Positions 17,496-26,266 of a DNA stretch of 64,000 nucleotides are shown here, piece after piece. This stretch comes from Pseudomonas sp. FP2309 (GTDB taxonomy: Bacteria > Pseudomonadota > Gammaproteobacteria > Pseudomonadales > Pseudomonadaceae), in the NCBI RefSeq assembly GCF_030687575.1, contig NZ_CP117439.1:2533501-2597500 (forward strand), written 5' to 3'. Positions within the stretch are counted from its first letter, which is position 1. Each line of letters starts with the position of its first letter. The position numbers and the translations under genes were made by a program. The notes below the pieces were generated by a model that saw only the letters and a list, made by a program, of their open reading frames with translations, had not been told where the DNA came from and ran no database searches.

Positions 17496-17980
17496 TGGCG
17501 CAGTACGGTGGGTATCGCATCGAAGATGAACCGCGTCCGGGCGCTTTGGCCAAGTTTGCGGTCTCGCCATTCTGGCCGCTGCTCGGCCTGATGCTCGGCG
17601 GTGCCTGGCTGGGCTTGCCGTGGTTCGTGTTCAACTCGATTGCCGTTGGCAGCCCGACCCGGGTGCGTGAGTGGATACTGGCCGGCGTGGCGTTGGTAGG
17701 CAGCATCGTGATCGGCTTTGGGTTGCTGCAACTGGTGGGCGCGGGTTACCTGCAGACCCAGGCGCAAATCCAATACGCCTTGTTGGTGCTGGTGGTGTGG
17801 AAACTGACCATTGGCTACCTGTTGTACATGCAGCAGAACGCGACCATCGAGATTTACCAGTACTACGGCGGCGAACTGAGCCGCTTTGGCTTTCCCTTGG
17901 CGTTGATTGGTGGCTTTGTGCTTAAAGGCATGGTCGTCAAATGGCTGCCGTACACCCTGTGGTATCTGGTGGTGAGCTGA
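17495..17980 (+). CDS. Four-helix inner membrane protein
   Basis: This 161-aa protein has four predicted membrane helices (about residues 25-50, 60-85, 92-112 and 130-155) and a short cytoplasmic N-terminus. I do not recognise the family. It overlaps the AAA ATPase gene by one base and the TPR gene by one base, so the three form a tightly coupled module. A membrane receptor or substrate for the ATPase is a reasonable inference. Confidence 0.75.
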   Translation: MAQYGGYRIEDEPRPGALAKFAVSPFWPLLGLMLGGAWLGLPWFVFNSIAVGSPTRVREWILAGVALVGSIVIGFGLLQLVGAGYLQTQAQIQYALLVLVVWKLTIGYLLYMQQNATIEIYQYYGGELSRFGFPLALIGGFVLKGMVVKWLPYTLWYLVVS

Positions 17981-18903
17981 TGAATACCGACTACCTGCTG
18001 CACCTGGCTTACCAGCGCCTGCAAGCTGACCATAACGATGGCGCGATCGATGCATTGCGCCAATTGCTCGCCAGCGATCCGCATTCTGCCGAGGCCCATG
18101 CCTTGCTGGCGATCTGCTTGATGAACATGCGCCGGGTGCACGCCGCCAGGCGCGAAGTGCAACTGGCCCTTGCCGCTGACGCGCAACTGCCGCTGGCGCA
18201 CTATGCAGCCGCGCAGGTGGCCATCGCCCAGCGCAAGTTCAAACTGGCCCAGGACCACGTGAGCCAGTTGCTGGACATGGAACCCCTCAACCCCGTCAAC
18301 TATCGCTGCCTGGCCGATCTGTACCAATTGACCGGTCGTCTGGCGCAGAGCCGCGAACCGTTGGAAAAAGCCTTGCAACTGGGCCCGGATGATCCGGCAA
18401 ACCTGGTCGCCATGGCGCAGTTCCATCGCGCCAGCGGCCACTGGGACCAGGCGCATCAGTTCGCCCGCCAGGCCTTGCAGGCCGACCCGGCCAATGCCGG
18501 CGCCGTGGTAGTGCTCGGCCACCTGTTGTTGCGCGAAGGCGACATCAACGGTGCCCGCGACCATGCGATCTGGGCCTTGCAGGAAAACGCCAGCAACGTC
18601 GCCGCGCTGCACCTGCTCACCGCCGTCAAGGCGCGCAGCAATGTGTTCCTCGGGACCTGGTGGCGCTTCAATAGCTGGATGAACGAGCGCAGTGCCACCG
18701 GAGCGGTGGTACTGCTGCTGTTGATGTTCGTGGTCTACCGTGTAGCAGTGATCACGCTCACGGCCCAGGGTTACCCGCAGATCGCCGAGATGATCAATTG
18801 GCTGTGGCTGGCCTTTGCCGCCTATACGTTTGCCGCGCCGCAGATCTTCCGGCGCCTGCTCGACAAGGAGCTTGTCCAGGTCAAGCTCTCCAAGGACTTT
18901 TGA
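17980..18903 (+). CDS. TPR protein with C-terminal membrane helices
   Basis: This 307-aa protein has tandem TPR helices over about residues 1-215 (repeats of the type A-x-x-x-L-x-L-x-P). Two hydrophobic segments follow near 235-255 and 265-285. The start at 17980 overlaps the preceding stop. It probably scaffolds a complex with the AAA ATPase and the four-helix protein at the inner membrane. Confidence 0.75.
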   Translation: MNTDYLLHLAYQRLQADHNDGAIDALRQLLASDPHSAEAHALLAICLMNMRRVHAARREVQLALAADAQLPLAHYAAAQVAIAQRKFKLAQDHVSQLLDMEPLNPVNYRCLADLYQLTGRLAQSREPLEKALQLGPDDPANLVAMAQFHRASGHWDQAHQFARQALQADPANAGAVVVLGHLLLREGDINGARDHAIWALQENASNVAALHLLTAVKARSNVFLGTWWRFNSWMNERSATGAVVLLLLMFVVYRVAVITLTAQGYPQIAEMINWLWLAFAAYTFAAPQIFRRLLDKELVQVKLSKDF

Positions 18904-18965
18904 CGAGCCAGGTCCCGTCACCCATGCTCTCGCTGAACCAGCGACCGTTATAAGAGGTTGTTCAC

Positions 18966-19226
18966 ATGTCGTCTTTTGCTGAAATGATCGAAAACATCAC
19001 CCCGGACATCTACGAGAGTCTCAAGCTCGCCGTGGAAATCGGCAAGTGGTCCGATGGCCGCAAGCTCACCGCCGAGCAGCGCGAACTGTCGCTGCAAGCG
19101 GTGATCGCCTGGGAAATCCAGAACCTGCCGGAAGACCAGCGCACCGGCTACATGGGCCCGCAGGAATGCCAGTCCAAATCGACCACCGTGCCGAACATCC
19201 TGTTCAAGTCGGATGCGATCCATTGA
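18966..19226 (+). CDS. yeaC: YeaC-like DUF1315 protein
   Basis: This 86-aa protein matches DUF1315/YeaC: FAEMIENITPDIYESLK, KWSDGRKLTAEQRE, YMGPQECQSKS. Function is unknown. GAGG lies upstream of the ATG. Its stop overlaps the TTG start I prefer for the next gene, as expected for an operon. Confidence 0.88.
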   Translation: MSSFAEMIENITPDIYESLKLAVEIGKWSDGRKLTAEQRELSLQAVIAWEIQNLPEDQRTGYMGPQECQSKSTTVPNILFKSDAIH

Positions 19227-20053
19227 TTGAGATCGGTCGCGGTGCAGTCAGCAAAATGTCGGCGCAACTCGGTGAGCCGACCGTTCAATACGCGTTTCGT
19301 CTGGGCGATACCGAGGTGCCGGTCAACCCGTTGATCGGCACCCATGTGCGCCTGGAGTATCTCGGTGCCATCCATTGCAGCCATTGCGGCCGCAAAACCA
19401 AGACCAGCTTCAGCCAGGGTTACTGCTACCCGTGCATGACCAAGCTGGCCCAGTGTGACCTGTGCATCATGAGCCCCGAGCGTTGCCATTATGACGCCGG
19501 CACCTGCCGTGATCCCGGCTGGGGCGAGCAGTTCTGCATGACCGACCATGTGGTGTACCTGGCCAACTCGTCGGGCATCAAGGTCGGCATCACCCGCGCC
19601 ACGCAGTTGCCGACGCGCTGGCTGGACCAGGGCGCAAGCCAGGCGCTGCCGATCATGCGCGTCGCCACGCGCCAACAGTCCGGCTTCGTCGAAGACCTGT
19701 TCCGCAGCCAAGTGGCCGACAAAACCAACTGGCGTGCGCTGCTCAAGGGCGACGCACAATCGGTGGACCTCAAGCAGGTACGCGATGAACTGTTCGCCAG
19801 CTGCGCAGACGGCCTGCTGAGTTTGCAGGAACGCTTTGGCCTGCAGGCCATCCAACCGGTGAGCGACCTCGAGCCGATTGAGATTCGCTACCCGGTGGAG
19901 CAGTATCCGGCCAAGATCGTCAGCTTCAACCTGGACAAGAACCCGATTGCCGAAGGCACGCTGCTGGGGATCAAGGGCCAATACCTGATCTTCGACACCG
20001 GCGTTATCAATATTCGTAAGTACACGGCCTACCAGCTCGCCGTGCATCAGTAG
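19223..20053 (+). CDS. DUF2797 protein with cysteine clusters
   Basis: This 276-aa protein belongs to DUF2797. It has a CSHC...CYPC...CDLC...C zinc-binding-like pattern near residues 50-85, and the later HVVYLANSSGIKVGIT and QLPTRWLDQGA fit a GIY-YIG-like fold (my inference). I prefer TTG at 19223, because the family keeps a G-x-L/V-x-K-M segment before the first internal Met. The alternative ATG is at 19256. No function is known. Confidence 0.8.
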   Translation: MIEIGRGAVSKMSAQLGEPTVQYAFRLGDTEVPVNPLIGTHVRLEYLGAIHCSHCGRKTKTSFSQGYCYPCMTKLAQCDLCIMSPERCHYDAGTCRDPGWGEQFCMTDHVVYLANSSGIKVGITRATQLPTRWLDQGASQALPIMRVATRQQSGFVEDLFRSQVADKTNWRALLKGDAQSVDLKQVRDELFASCADGLLSLQERFGLQAIQPVSDLEPIEIRYPVEQYPAKIVSFNLDKNPIAEGTLLGIKGQYLIFDTGVINIRKYTAYQLAVHQ

Positions 20054-20066
20054 AAGGATGCCACCC

Positions 20067-22724
20067 ATGCGCACCGAACAACCGAAGATGATTTACCTGA
20101 AGGACTATCAGGCGCCGGACTACCTGATCGACGAGACGCACCTGACCTTCGAGTTGTTCGAGGACCACAGCCTGGTTCACGCGCAGCTGGTGATGCGCCG
20201 CAACCCTGAGCGTGGCGCCGGCTTGCCGCCCCTGGTGCTGGATGGCCAGCAGTTGGAGCTGTTGAGCGTCAACCTGGCGGACCAGGCCCTCACAGCCGAC
20301 GACTACCAACTGACCGACAGCCACCTGACCGTGCACCCGCAGAGTGAGACCTTCACCCTCGACACCACGGTCAAGATCCACCCGGAAACCAACACCGCCC
20401 TGGAAGGCCTGTACAAGTCCGGCGGCATGTTCTGTACCCAGTGCGAGGCCGAGGGTTTCCGCAAAATCACCTATTACCTCGACCGCCCGGACGTGATGAG
20501 CACGTTCACCACCACGGTAATCGCTGAACAACACAGCTACCCGGTGCTGCTGTCCAATGGCAACCCGATTGCCAGCGGCCCCGGCGAAGACGGCCGCCAC
20601 TGGGCGACCTGGGAAGACCCGTTCAAGAAACCGGCCTACCTGTTCGCTCTGGTGGCAGGTGATTTGTGGTGCGTTGAAGACACCTTCACCTCCATGACCA
20701 ACCGCACCGTGGCGCTGCGCATCTACGTCGAGCCGGAAAACATCGACAAGTGCCAGCACGCCATGACCAGCCTGAAAAAATCCATGCGCTGGGACGAAGA
20801 GACCTACGGCCGCGAGTACGACCTCGACATCTTCATGATCGTGGCGGTCAACGACTTCAACATGGGCGCCATGGAGAACAAGGGCCTCAACATCTTCAAC
20901 TCCAGCGCCGTGCTGGCCCGCGCCGAAACCGCCACCGACGCCGCGCACCAGCGGGTCGAGGCCATCGTCGCCCACGAATACTTCCACAACTGGTCGGGCA
21001 ACCGCGTGACCTGCCGCGACTGGTTCCAACTGTCGCTCAAGGAAGGCTTCACGGTGTTCCGTGACTCGGGCTTCTCCGCCGACATGAACTCGGCCACGGT
21101 CAAGCGTATCCAGGACGTGGCGTACCTGCGTACCCACCAGTTCGCCGAAGACGCCGGCCCCATGGCCCACGCCGTGCGCCCGGACAGCTTTATCGAAATC
21201 TCCAACTTCTACACCCTGACCGTGTACGAAAAGGGCTCGGAAGTGGTCGGCATGATCCACACCTTGCTCGGTGCCGAAGGCTTCCGTAAAGGCAGCGACT
21301 TGTACTTCGAACGCCACGACGGCCAGGCCGTGACCTGCGACGACTTCATCAAGGCCATGGAAGACGCCAACGGCGCCGACCTCAGCCAGTTCAAACGCTG
21401 GTACAGCCAGGCCGGTACGCCGCGTCTGGCGGTGAGCGAGTCCTACGACGCTGCGGCCAGGACCTACAGCCTGACCTTCCGCCAAAGCTGCCCGGCCACC
21501 CCGGACAAGGTGGAAAAACTGCCGTTTGTGATTCCGGTGGAGCTGGGGCTGCTGGACGGCAAGGGCGGGGAGATTGCCTTGCGCCTGGCTGGCGAAGCGG
21601 CGGCGGTCGGTACTTCCAGGGTCATTTCGGTGACCGAAGCTGAACAGACCTTCACCTTCGTCGACATCGCTGAACAGCCGTTGCCTTCGCTGCTGCGTGG
21701 TTTCTCGGCGCCGGTGAAACTGAGCTTCCCGTACAACCGCGATCAACTGATGTTCCTGATGCAGCATGACAGCGACGGCTTCAACCGCTGGGATGCCGGT
21801 CAGCAACTGTCGGTGCAGGTATTGCAGGAACTGATCGGCCAGTATCAGGCTGGCCAACCGCTCAAGCTCGACCAGCGCCTGATCGACGCCTTGCGTACGG
21901 TGTTGAGCGATGAGCGCCTGGATCCGGCCATGGTCGCCGAAATGCTCTCGTTGCCCGGTGAAGCGTACCTGGCGGAAATCAGCGAAGTGGCGGACGTCGA
22001 TGCCATCCACGCCGCCCGTGAGTTTGCGCGTCAGCAGCTGGCCGACAACCTGTTTGAAGGCCTGTGGCTGCGTTATCAGGCCAATCGTGAACTGTCCAGG
22101 AACACGCCGTATGTCGCCGCAGCCGAGCACTTTGCCCGGCGTGCGTTGCAGAACATCGCGCTGTCGTACCTGATGCTGAGCGGTAAACCCGAAGTGTTGG
22201 CCGCGACCCTGGATCAGTTCGACACCAGCGACAACATGACCGAACGCCTGACCGCGCTGGCGGTGCTGGTGAACTCGCCGTTTGAAGCGCAAAAGGCTGA
22301 GGTATTGGCGGTGTTCGCCGAAAACTTCAAGGACAACCCACTGGTCATGGACCAGTGGTTCAGCGTACAGGCCGCCAGCACCTTGCCGGGCGGGCTGGCG
22401 CGGGTGCAGGCACTGATGCAGCACCCGGCGTTCAACCTCAAGAACCCGAACAAGGTGCGGGCGCTGATCGGCGCATTTGCCGGGCAGAACCTGATCAACT
22501 TCCACGCGGCCGATGGTTCGGGGTATCGCTTCCTCGCGGACCTGGTGATCCAGTTGAACGGCTTCAACCCGCAGATCGCTTCCCGGCAATTGGCGCCGCT
22601 GACGCGCTGGCGCAAATACGACAGCGCGCGCCAGGCCTTGATGAAGGCCGAGCTGGAGCGCATTCGCGCGTCCGGCGAGCTGTCGAGTGATGTGTTCGAG
22701 GTGGTCAGTAAGAGCCTCGCTTAA
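20067..22724 (+). CDS. pepN: Aminopeptidase N
   Basis: This 885-aa M1 zinc aminopeptidase removes N-terminal residues from peptides in the cytoplasm. The exopeptidase motif GAMEN is at 267-271. Zinc ligands are in HEYFHNW (His303, Glu304, His307), with the third ligand Glu326 in LKEG. Length equals that of gammaproteobacterial PepN. AAGGA precedes the ATG at 20067. A strong terminator follows. Confidence 0.95.
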   Translation: MRTEQPKMIYLKDYQAPDYLIDETHLTFELFEDHSLVHAQLVMRRNPERGAGLPPLVLDGQQLELLSVNLADQALTADDYQLTDSHLTVHPQSETFTLDTTVKIHPETNTALEGLYKSGGMFCTQCEAEGFRKITYYLDRPDVMSTFTTTVIAEQHSYPVLLSNGNPIASGPGEDGRHWATWEDPFKKPAYLFALVAGDLWCVEDTFTSMTNRTVALRIYVEPENIDKCQHAMTSLKKSMRWDEETYGREYDLDIFMIVAVNDFNMGAMENKGLNIFNSSAVLARAETATDAAHQRVEAIVAHEYFHNWSGNRVTCRDWFQLSLKEGFTVFRDSGFSADMNSATVKRIQDVAYLRTHQFAEDAGPMAHAVRPDSFIEISNFYTLTVYEKGSEVVGMIHTLLGAEGFRKGSDLYFERHDGQAVTCDDFIKAMEDANGADLSQFKRWYSQAGTPRLAVSESYDAAARTYSLTFRQSCPATPDKVEKLPFVIPVELGLLDGKGGEIALRLAGEAAAVGTSRVISVTEAEQTFTFVDIAEQPLPSLLRGFSAPVKLSFPYNRDQLMFLMQHDSDGFNRWDAGQQLSVQVLQELIGQYQAGQPLKLDQRLIDALRTVLSDERLDPAMVAEMLSLPGEAYLAEISEVADVDAIHAAREFARQQLADNLFEGLWLRYQANRELSRNTPYVAAAEHFARRALQNIALSYLMLSGKPEVLAATLDQFDTSDNMTERLTALAVLVNSPFEAQKAEVLAVFAENFKDNPLVMDQWFSVQAASTLPGGLARVQALMQHPAFNLKNPNKVRALIGAFAGQNLINFHAADGSGYRFLADLVIQLNGFNPQIASRQLAPLTRWRKYDSARQALMKAELERIRASGELSSDVFEVVSKSLA

Positions 22725-22734
22725 ACGCAACGAT

Positions 22735-22763
22735 AAAAACGGCCTGTTCAGGCCGTTTTTTTT
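22735..22763 (+). terminator. Rho-independent terminator after pepN
   Basis: Stem ACGGCCTG/CAGGCCGT (22739-22756) with a two-base loop, followed directly by a run of T. Confidence 0.9.
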
Positions 22764-22863
22764 GCCCTGAATATCCCCTGGACCGGTCTTTCTCGCTGCT
22801 GCCATATCCTGACAGGAGCCTCTGTTAAGCTGCGCCACTTTCTCCTTTTAAGGTGGGATCCAA

Positions 22864-23580
22864 GTGTCGCGTACCACTCGTCTGCTGACGTTGTTGCAGG
22901 CCCTGCGGGGCAAGAAACGTCCGGTAACCGCTGCTGTGCTGGCGGCGCAACTGGAGGTGTCCGAGCGCACGCTGTACCGCGATATCGCCGAGTTGACCGC
23001 CCTGGGGGCGCCGATCTTCGGTGAGGCCGGGGTAGGGTACGTGTTGCGCAACGGTCTGTTTCTGCCGCCGTTAATGCTCAACGCAGAGGAAACCGAAGCC
23101 GTTGTGTTGGGCTTGCGCTATGTGGATCAGCGCGGCGATGAGGTGCTGAGCCGCGCCGCGGCCAATGCGTTGGCCAAGATTGCCGATGTGCTCGACCCGG
23201 CCGCCCAGGAAGCCTTGCGCAACCCGACGTTGTTACCCGGCCCGCCGGGCTTCGGCTACCCGGAAAACCGTGTGCCGCTCAATGTGTTTCGTGACGCCAT
23301 ACGTCACCAGGCCAAATTGCACATTGATTACGCCGATGCCAGCCAGACCCAGAGCCAGCGCTTGATCTGGCCCCTGGCGCTGGGCTTTCTCAATGAGGTG
23401 CGGGTGATCGTGGCCTGGTGCGAATTGCGCGGCGCGTATCGTACGTTCCGCACCGATCGGGTGGCGAGTGCGCACGCCCACGGCGAACGCTATCCGGGGC
23501 GGCGCAGCGACTGGCTGCGCGCCTGGCGCAAGTTGATGGAGCAGAACGACTCCGCGCCATTCACTCCTGACAAAAACTGA
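22864..23580 (+). CDS. YafY-type HTH/WYL transcriptional regulator
   Basis: This 238-aa regulator has an N-terminal winged helix (VTAAVLAAQLEVSERTLYRDI, about residues 20-42) and a C-terminal WYL-type sensor with LNAEETEAVVLGL and RLIWPLALGF. GTG start with AAGGTGGG upstream. Targets are not evident. The SnoaL-like gene 50 bases downstream may be in the same unit. Confidence 0.85.
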   Translation: MSRTTRLLTLLQALRGKKRPVTAAVLAAQLEVSERTLYRDIAELTALGAPIFGEAGVGYVLRNGLFLPPLMLNAEETEAVVLGLRYVDQRGDEVLSRAAANALAKIADVLDPAAQEALRNPTLLPGPPGFGYPENRVPLNVFRDAIRHQAKLHIDYADASQTQSQRLIWPLALGFLNEVRVIVAWCELRGAYRTFRTDRVASAHAHGERYPGRRSDWLRAWRKLMEQNDSAPFTPDKN

Positions 23581-23630
23581 CACACCCGTGGCTTAGCATG
23601 GCGCCATCAACCCCCACAAGGAGCTGTGCC

Positions 23631-23966
23631 ATGTCCCTGCCTGAATTGGCTCCCGCCATTGCGGCCTATATCGCGGCAACCAATACCCGCGACACTTCGG
23701 TCGTCGACCAGTGTTTTGCCGACGATGCCAATGTGTTCGATGAAGGCCAGCATCAAGTCGGCACCGCCGCCATTGCACGCTGGATGGAAGACACGACGCG
23801 ACGTTATCAACCGCGCGTCGAAGTGCTCAACGTGCAGCATCGCACCGGCAAAGTGCTGGTCAGCAATGTGGTGTCCGGGAATTTTCCCGGCAGCCCGCTG
23901 CAACTGCGCTATACCTTTCGCCTGAACGCGCAGGGCAAGATTTCACGGCTGGATATCTCGCTGTAG
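23631..23966 (+). CDS. SnoaL-like (NTF2 fold) protein
   Basis: This is a 111-aa protein of the SnoaL-like/NTF2 superfamily. Signs are the N-terminal helix ending in DQCFADDANVFDEG, the GTAAIARWM helix and a beta-rich C-terminus (SNVVSGNFPGSPLQLRYTFRL). The cone-shaped pocket of this fold serves many small ligands, and the substrate cannot be read here. AAGGAG lies upstream. Confidence 0.8.
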   Translation: MSLPELAPAIAAYIAATNTRDTSVVDQCFADDANVFDEGQHQVGTAAIARWMEDTTRRYQPRVEVLNVQHRTGKVLVSNVVSGNFPGSPLQLRYTFRLNAQGKISRLDISL

Positions 23967-23981
23967 GTCATACTCGCGGGC

Positions 23982-25085
23982 ATGACTTTCGACTCGCCCC
24001 TCACTGCTTATCAACACGCCATCGCCACGCTGGGATTCGTCGCCGACGACGCCCAGCGTCGGGCGGTGGATGCCCTGCAAACCTGTCATGAAGCGCTGCA
24101 CCAAGGTCGCACGCCGATCACCGGCGTATACCTGTGGGGCCCGGTGGGGCGCGGTAAAACCTGGTTGATGGACCAGTTCTACCAAAGCCTGCGGGTGCCC
24201 GCGCGGCGCCAACACTTTCATCACTTTATGGGTTGGGTGCACCAGCGCTTGTTCCAGCTCACCGGCACCCCGGACCCTTTGCAAGCCCTGGCGCGCGAGC
24301 TGAGCCAGCAGGTGCGTGTGCTGTGTTTTGACGAATTGTTCGTCAATGACATCGGTGACGCAATCATCCTGGGTCGGCTGTTTCAGGTGATGTTCGAGGA
24401 AGGAGTGGTGATGGTCTGCACCTCCAATCAGCCGCCGGACCAGTTGTATGCCGATGGCTTCAATCGCGAACGGTTCTTGCCGGGAATCGCTGCGATCAAA
24501 CGGCATATGCACGTCGTAGCGGTGGACGGCGGGGAGGATCACCGTTTGCATCCCGGCGTGGGCCTGCAGCGCTATTGGGTCAACCAGCCCGATGCGCTGG
24601 CGGATGTGTTCCGGCAACTGACGCAAGGGCAGCGGGTGAGCAGCGGCGCGGTGGTGGTGGGGCATCGTAGTATCACGGCCGTGCAGTCCAGCGACAGCGT
24701 GCTGTGGTGCCGCTATGCCGACTTGTGCGAGCAGCCGTTGGCGGCGATGGACTTTATGCTGCTGTGTGATCGGTTCAAGGCAATCCTGCTGGGGGAAGTG
24801 CCCGACTTGAGCGCGCAACAGCGTCCGGGTCGGATCGCACGCGGCACCGAAGACGGTGTAGAGCGTGTGGCGGCGGGTGACCGCCAATTGCCGCAGTTGT
24901 CGGTGCACGATGACAGCGTACGTCGCTTCATTGCCCTGGTGGATGAGTGCTACGACCGCAAGGTGCCCTTGTTCATCGAAGCCCGAGTGCCGCTGGAGCG
25001 CCTCTATACCGAGGGCTACCTGGCGTTTCCTTTCCGTCGGACGCTGAGTCGCTTGCAGGAAATGCAGTTGCAGCGCTTCGGCTGA
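23982..25085 (+). CDS. zapE: ZapE/AFG1-type ATPase
   Basis: This 367-aa P-loop ATPase matches the AFG1/ZapE family, which is linked to Z-ring function at division. Walker A GPVGRGKT is at 53-60, followed by FHHFMGWVHQRL and Walker B VLCFDELFVNDIGDA. TSNQPPDQLYADGFNRERFLPGI and the C-terminal RLYTEGYLAFPFRRTLSRLQEM are family marks. Pseudomonas often has more than one AFG1-type gene, so it may be a paralogue of the main zapE. Confidence 0.85.
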   Translation: MTFDSPLTAYQHAIATLGFVADDAQRRAVDALQTCHEALHQGRTPITGVYLWGPVGRGKTWLMDQFYQSLRVPARRQHFHHFMGWVHQRLFQLTGTPDPLQALARELSQQVRVLCFDELFVNDIGDAIILGRLFQVMFEEGVVMVCTSNQPPDQLYADGFNRERFLPGIAAIKRHMHVVAVDGGEDHRLHPGVGLQRYWVNQPDALADVFRQLTQGQRVSSGAVVVGHRSITAVQSSDSVLWCRYADLCEQPLAAMDFMLLCDRFKAILLGEVPDLSAQQRPGRIARGTEDGVERVAAGDRQLPQLSVHDDSVRRFIALVDECYDRKVPLFIEARVPLERLYTEGYLAFPFRRTLSRLQEMQLQRFG

Positions 25086-25258
25086 GACCCGTACGAAAAA
25101 ACACCGGAACCGGCAAGTGGCGTGTTCTTGTCGGTCTAACCTTCGCGTTTTCGCACGCATATTTATCGTTAATCCCCTTCGTGCAGCGTGTTCCCGGCGC
25201 TTACAATCATGCCCCTCAAAGGGAGTCGACTCCCGTGCAGTCGTGATCGAGGAAGGCA

Positions 25259-25750
25259 ATGGAAACCCCAGATATCCTGGTGCTGCAAGCCAGCTACACC
25301 AATCCCGTGCACGCTCAAGCCATTGGCTGCGTGCTCAGCCACTACGCTGAAGACCCGATGGGTGGCGGCCATCCTCTTCCTGCTGATTTGTTGGAGCAAC
25401 TGCCGGCCGAACTGGCCAAGCGCCCCCATGCTTTCAGTGTGCTGGCGTTTGTCGGGGGCGTGCCGGCGGGCCTGGTGAATTGCTTTGAAGGGTTCTCCAC
25501 GTTCGCCTGTCGGCCGCTGATCAACGTCCACGACGTGGTGGTAATGAACGAGTTTCGCGGGCTGGGCCTGAGCCAGAAGATGTTGCACAAGGTCGAGGAA
25601 ATTGCCCGGCAGCGCGGCTGCTGCAAGATCACCCTGGAAGTGCTCGAGGGCAATGCCATCGCCCAGTCGGCATACCGTAAGTTTGGCTTTGATGATTCGA
25701 AGTTCGATCCCGCGTACGGGCGTATGTTGTCCTGGAGCAAGCTGCTTTAA
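25259..25750 (+). CDS. GNAT acetyltransferase
   Basis: This is a 163-aa GNAT N-acetyltransferase. Motif A is visible as VHDVVVMNEFRGLGLSQKML (R-G-x-G-L-x pattern for acetyl-CoA), followed by LEVLEGNAIAQSAYRKFGF as motif B. The substrate is not identifiable. It is a single gene with a terminator-like hairpin after it. Confidence 0.85.
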   Translation: METPDILVLQASYTNPVHAQAIGCVLSHYAEDPMGGGHPLPADLLEQLPAELAKRPHAFSVLAFVGGVPAGLVNCFEGFSTFACRPLINVHDVVVMNEFRGLGLSQKMLHKVEEIARQRGCCKITLEVLEGNAIAQSAYRKFGFDDSKFDPAYGRMLSWSKLL

Positions 25751-25766
25751 TAAATAGCCGATAAAA

Positions 25767-25789
25767 AAGGCGCCATTAAATGGCGCCTT
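25767..25789. terminator. Bidirectional terminator hairpin
   Basis: Stem AAGGCGCCATT/AATGGCGCCTT. On the minus strand it is followed by six T, so it mainly ends the small secreted-protein gene; on the plus strand it lies 17 bases after the GNAT stop. Confidence 0.8.
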
Positions 25790-25850
25790 GATAAACCTCT
25801 GCCAAAGGGAGCGCAATGGCAGAGGGAACAGCGGATTAACTCAGCATTCA

Positions 25851-26060
25851 TTAACTTTCCGGTTGTTCCTGACCCTTAATGTCGCGTTTGAATGTCTTGC
25901 CGTCGGCCGAAGCCGTTTGTTCTGCATTGTCATGAAGTTGTTGTTGAGTGAAGGCGAATGCCTGATAAAACGCCTTCGAGCGCTCTGCGCCGCCTTCTGC
26001 AAACGCGGCGGCGGAGCCCAGTGTCATAAGGCTGGCAAGCATCAGGGTGGAGAGTTTCAT
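25851..26060 (-). CDS. Small secreted protein
   Basis: This 69-aa protein has a clear signal peptide (MKLSTLMLASLMTLGSAAAFA, then EGG), leaving about 48 mature residues that are polar and helical. The AFAEGG-x-ER start of the mature part resembles the PtrA-like small periplasmic proteins of Pseudomonas, but the match is short. A SoxR-box-like palindrome lies about 90 bases upstream (26148-26177). Confidence 0.7.
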   Translation of the reverse strand: MKLSTLMLASLMTLGSAAAFAEGGAERSKAFYQAFAFTQQQLHDNAEQTASADGKTFKRDIKGQEQPES

Positions 26061-26147
26061 GGCAGTGTTCCCATTTAGAGTGATAGGTATCCGCTCGCTC
26101 CATGATCAGATTCATGGCGCGACTATGGGGCTATCTTATTAAGTGGG

Positions 26148-26177
26148 AGTTAACCTCAAGATGACTTGAGGTTAACT
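26148..26177. promoter_or_regulatory. SoxR-box-like perfect inverted repeat
   Basis: Two perfect 13-base arms (AGTTAACCTCAAG and its complement) flank ATGA. The inner 18 bases CCTCAAGATGACTTGAGG differ from the enterobacterial soxS operator only at two central positions. No T run follows on either strand, so it is not a terminator. It lies upstream of the small secreted-protein gene and beyond the 3' end of cptA. Confidence 0.55.
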
Positions 26178-26266
26178 ATTCTGCTAGCCATGCACGCATG
26201 GTTTTAACGCGTATATATCTGTTGGAAAGCGCGCTGGTTTAAATCAGAGCGCTTGTTTGCTTTGTG

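Noticed and set aside
20007..22838. 943-codon minus-strand frame opposite pepN
   Set aside because: pepN has all catalytic motifs on the plus strand; the mirror frame is rich in His, Gln and Val with no recognisable domain.
26148..26177. Inverted repeat considered as a cptA terminator
   Set aside because: It lies upstream of the small gene and beyond the 3' end on the wrong side for cptA, and has no T run on either strand.
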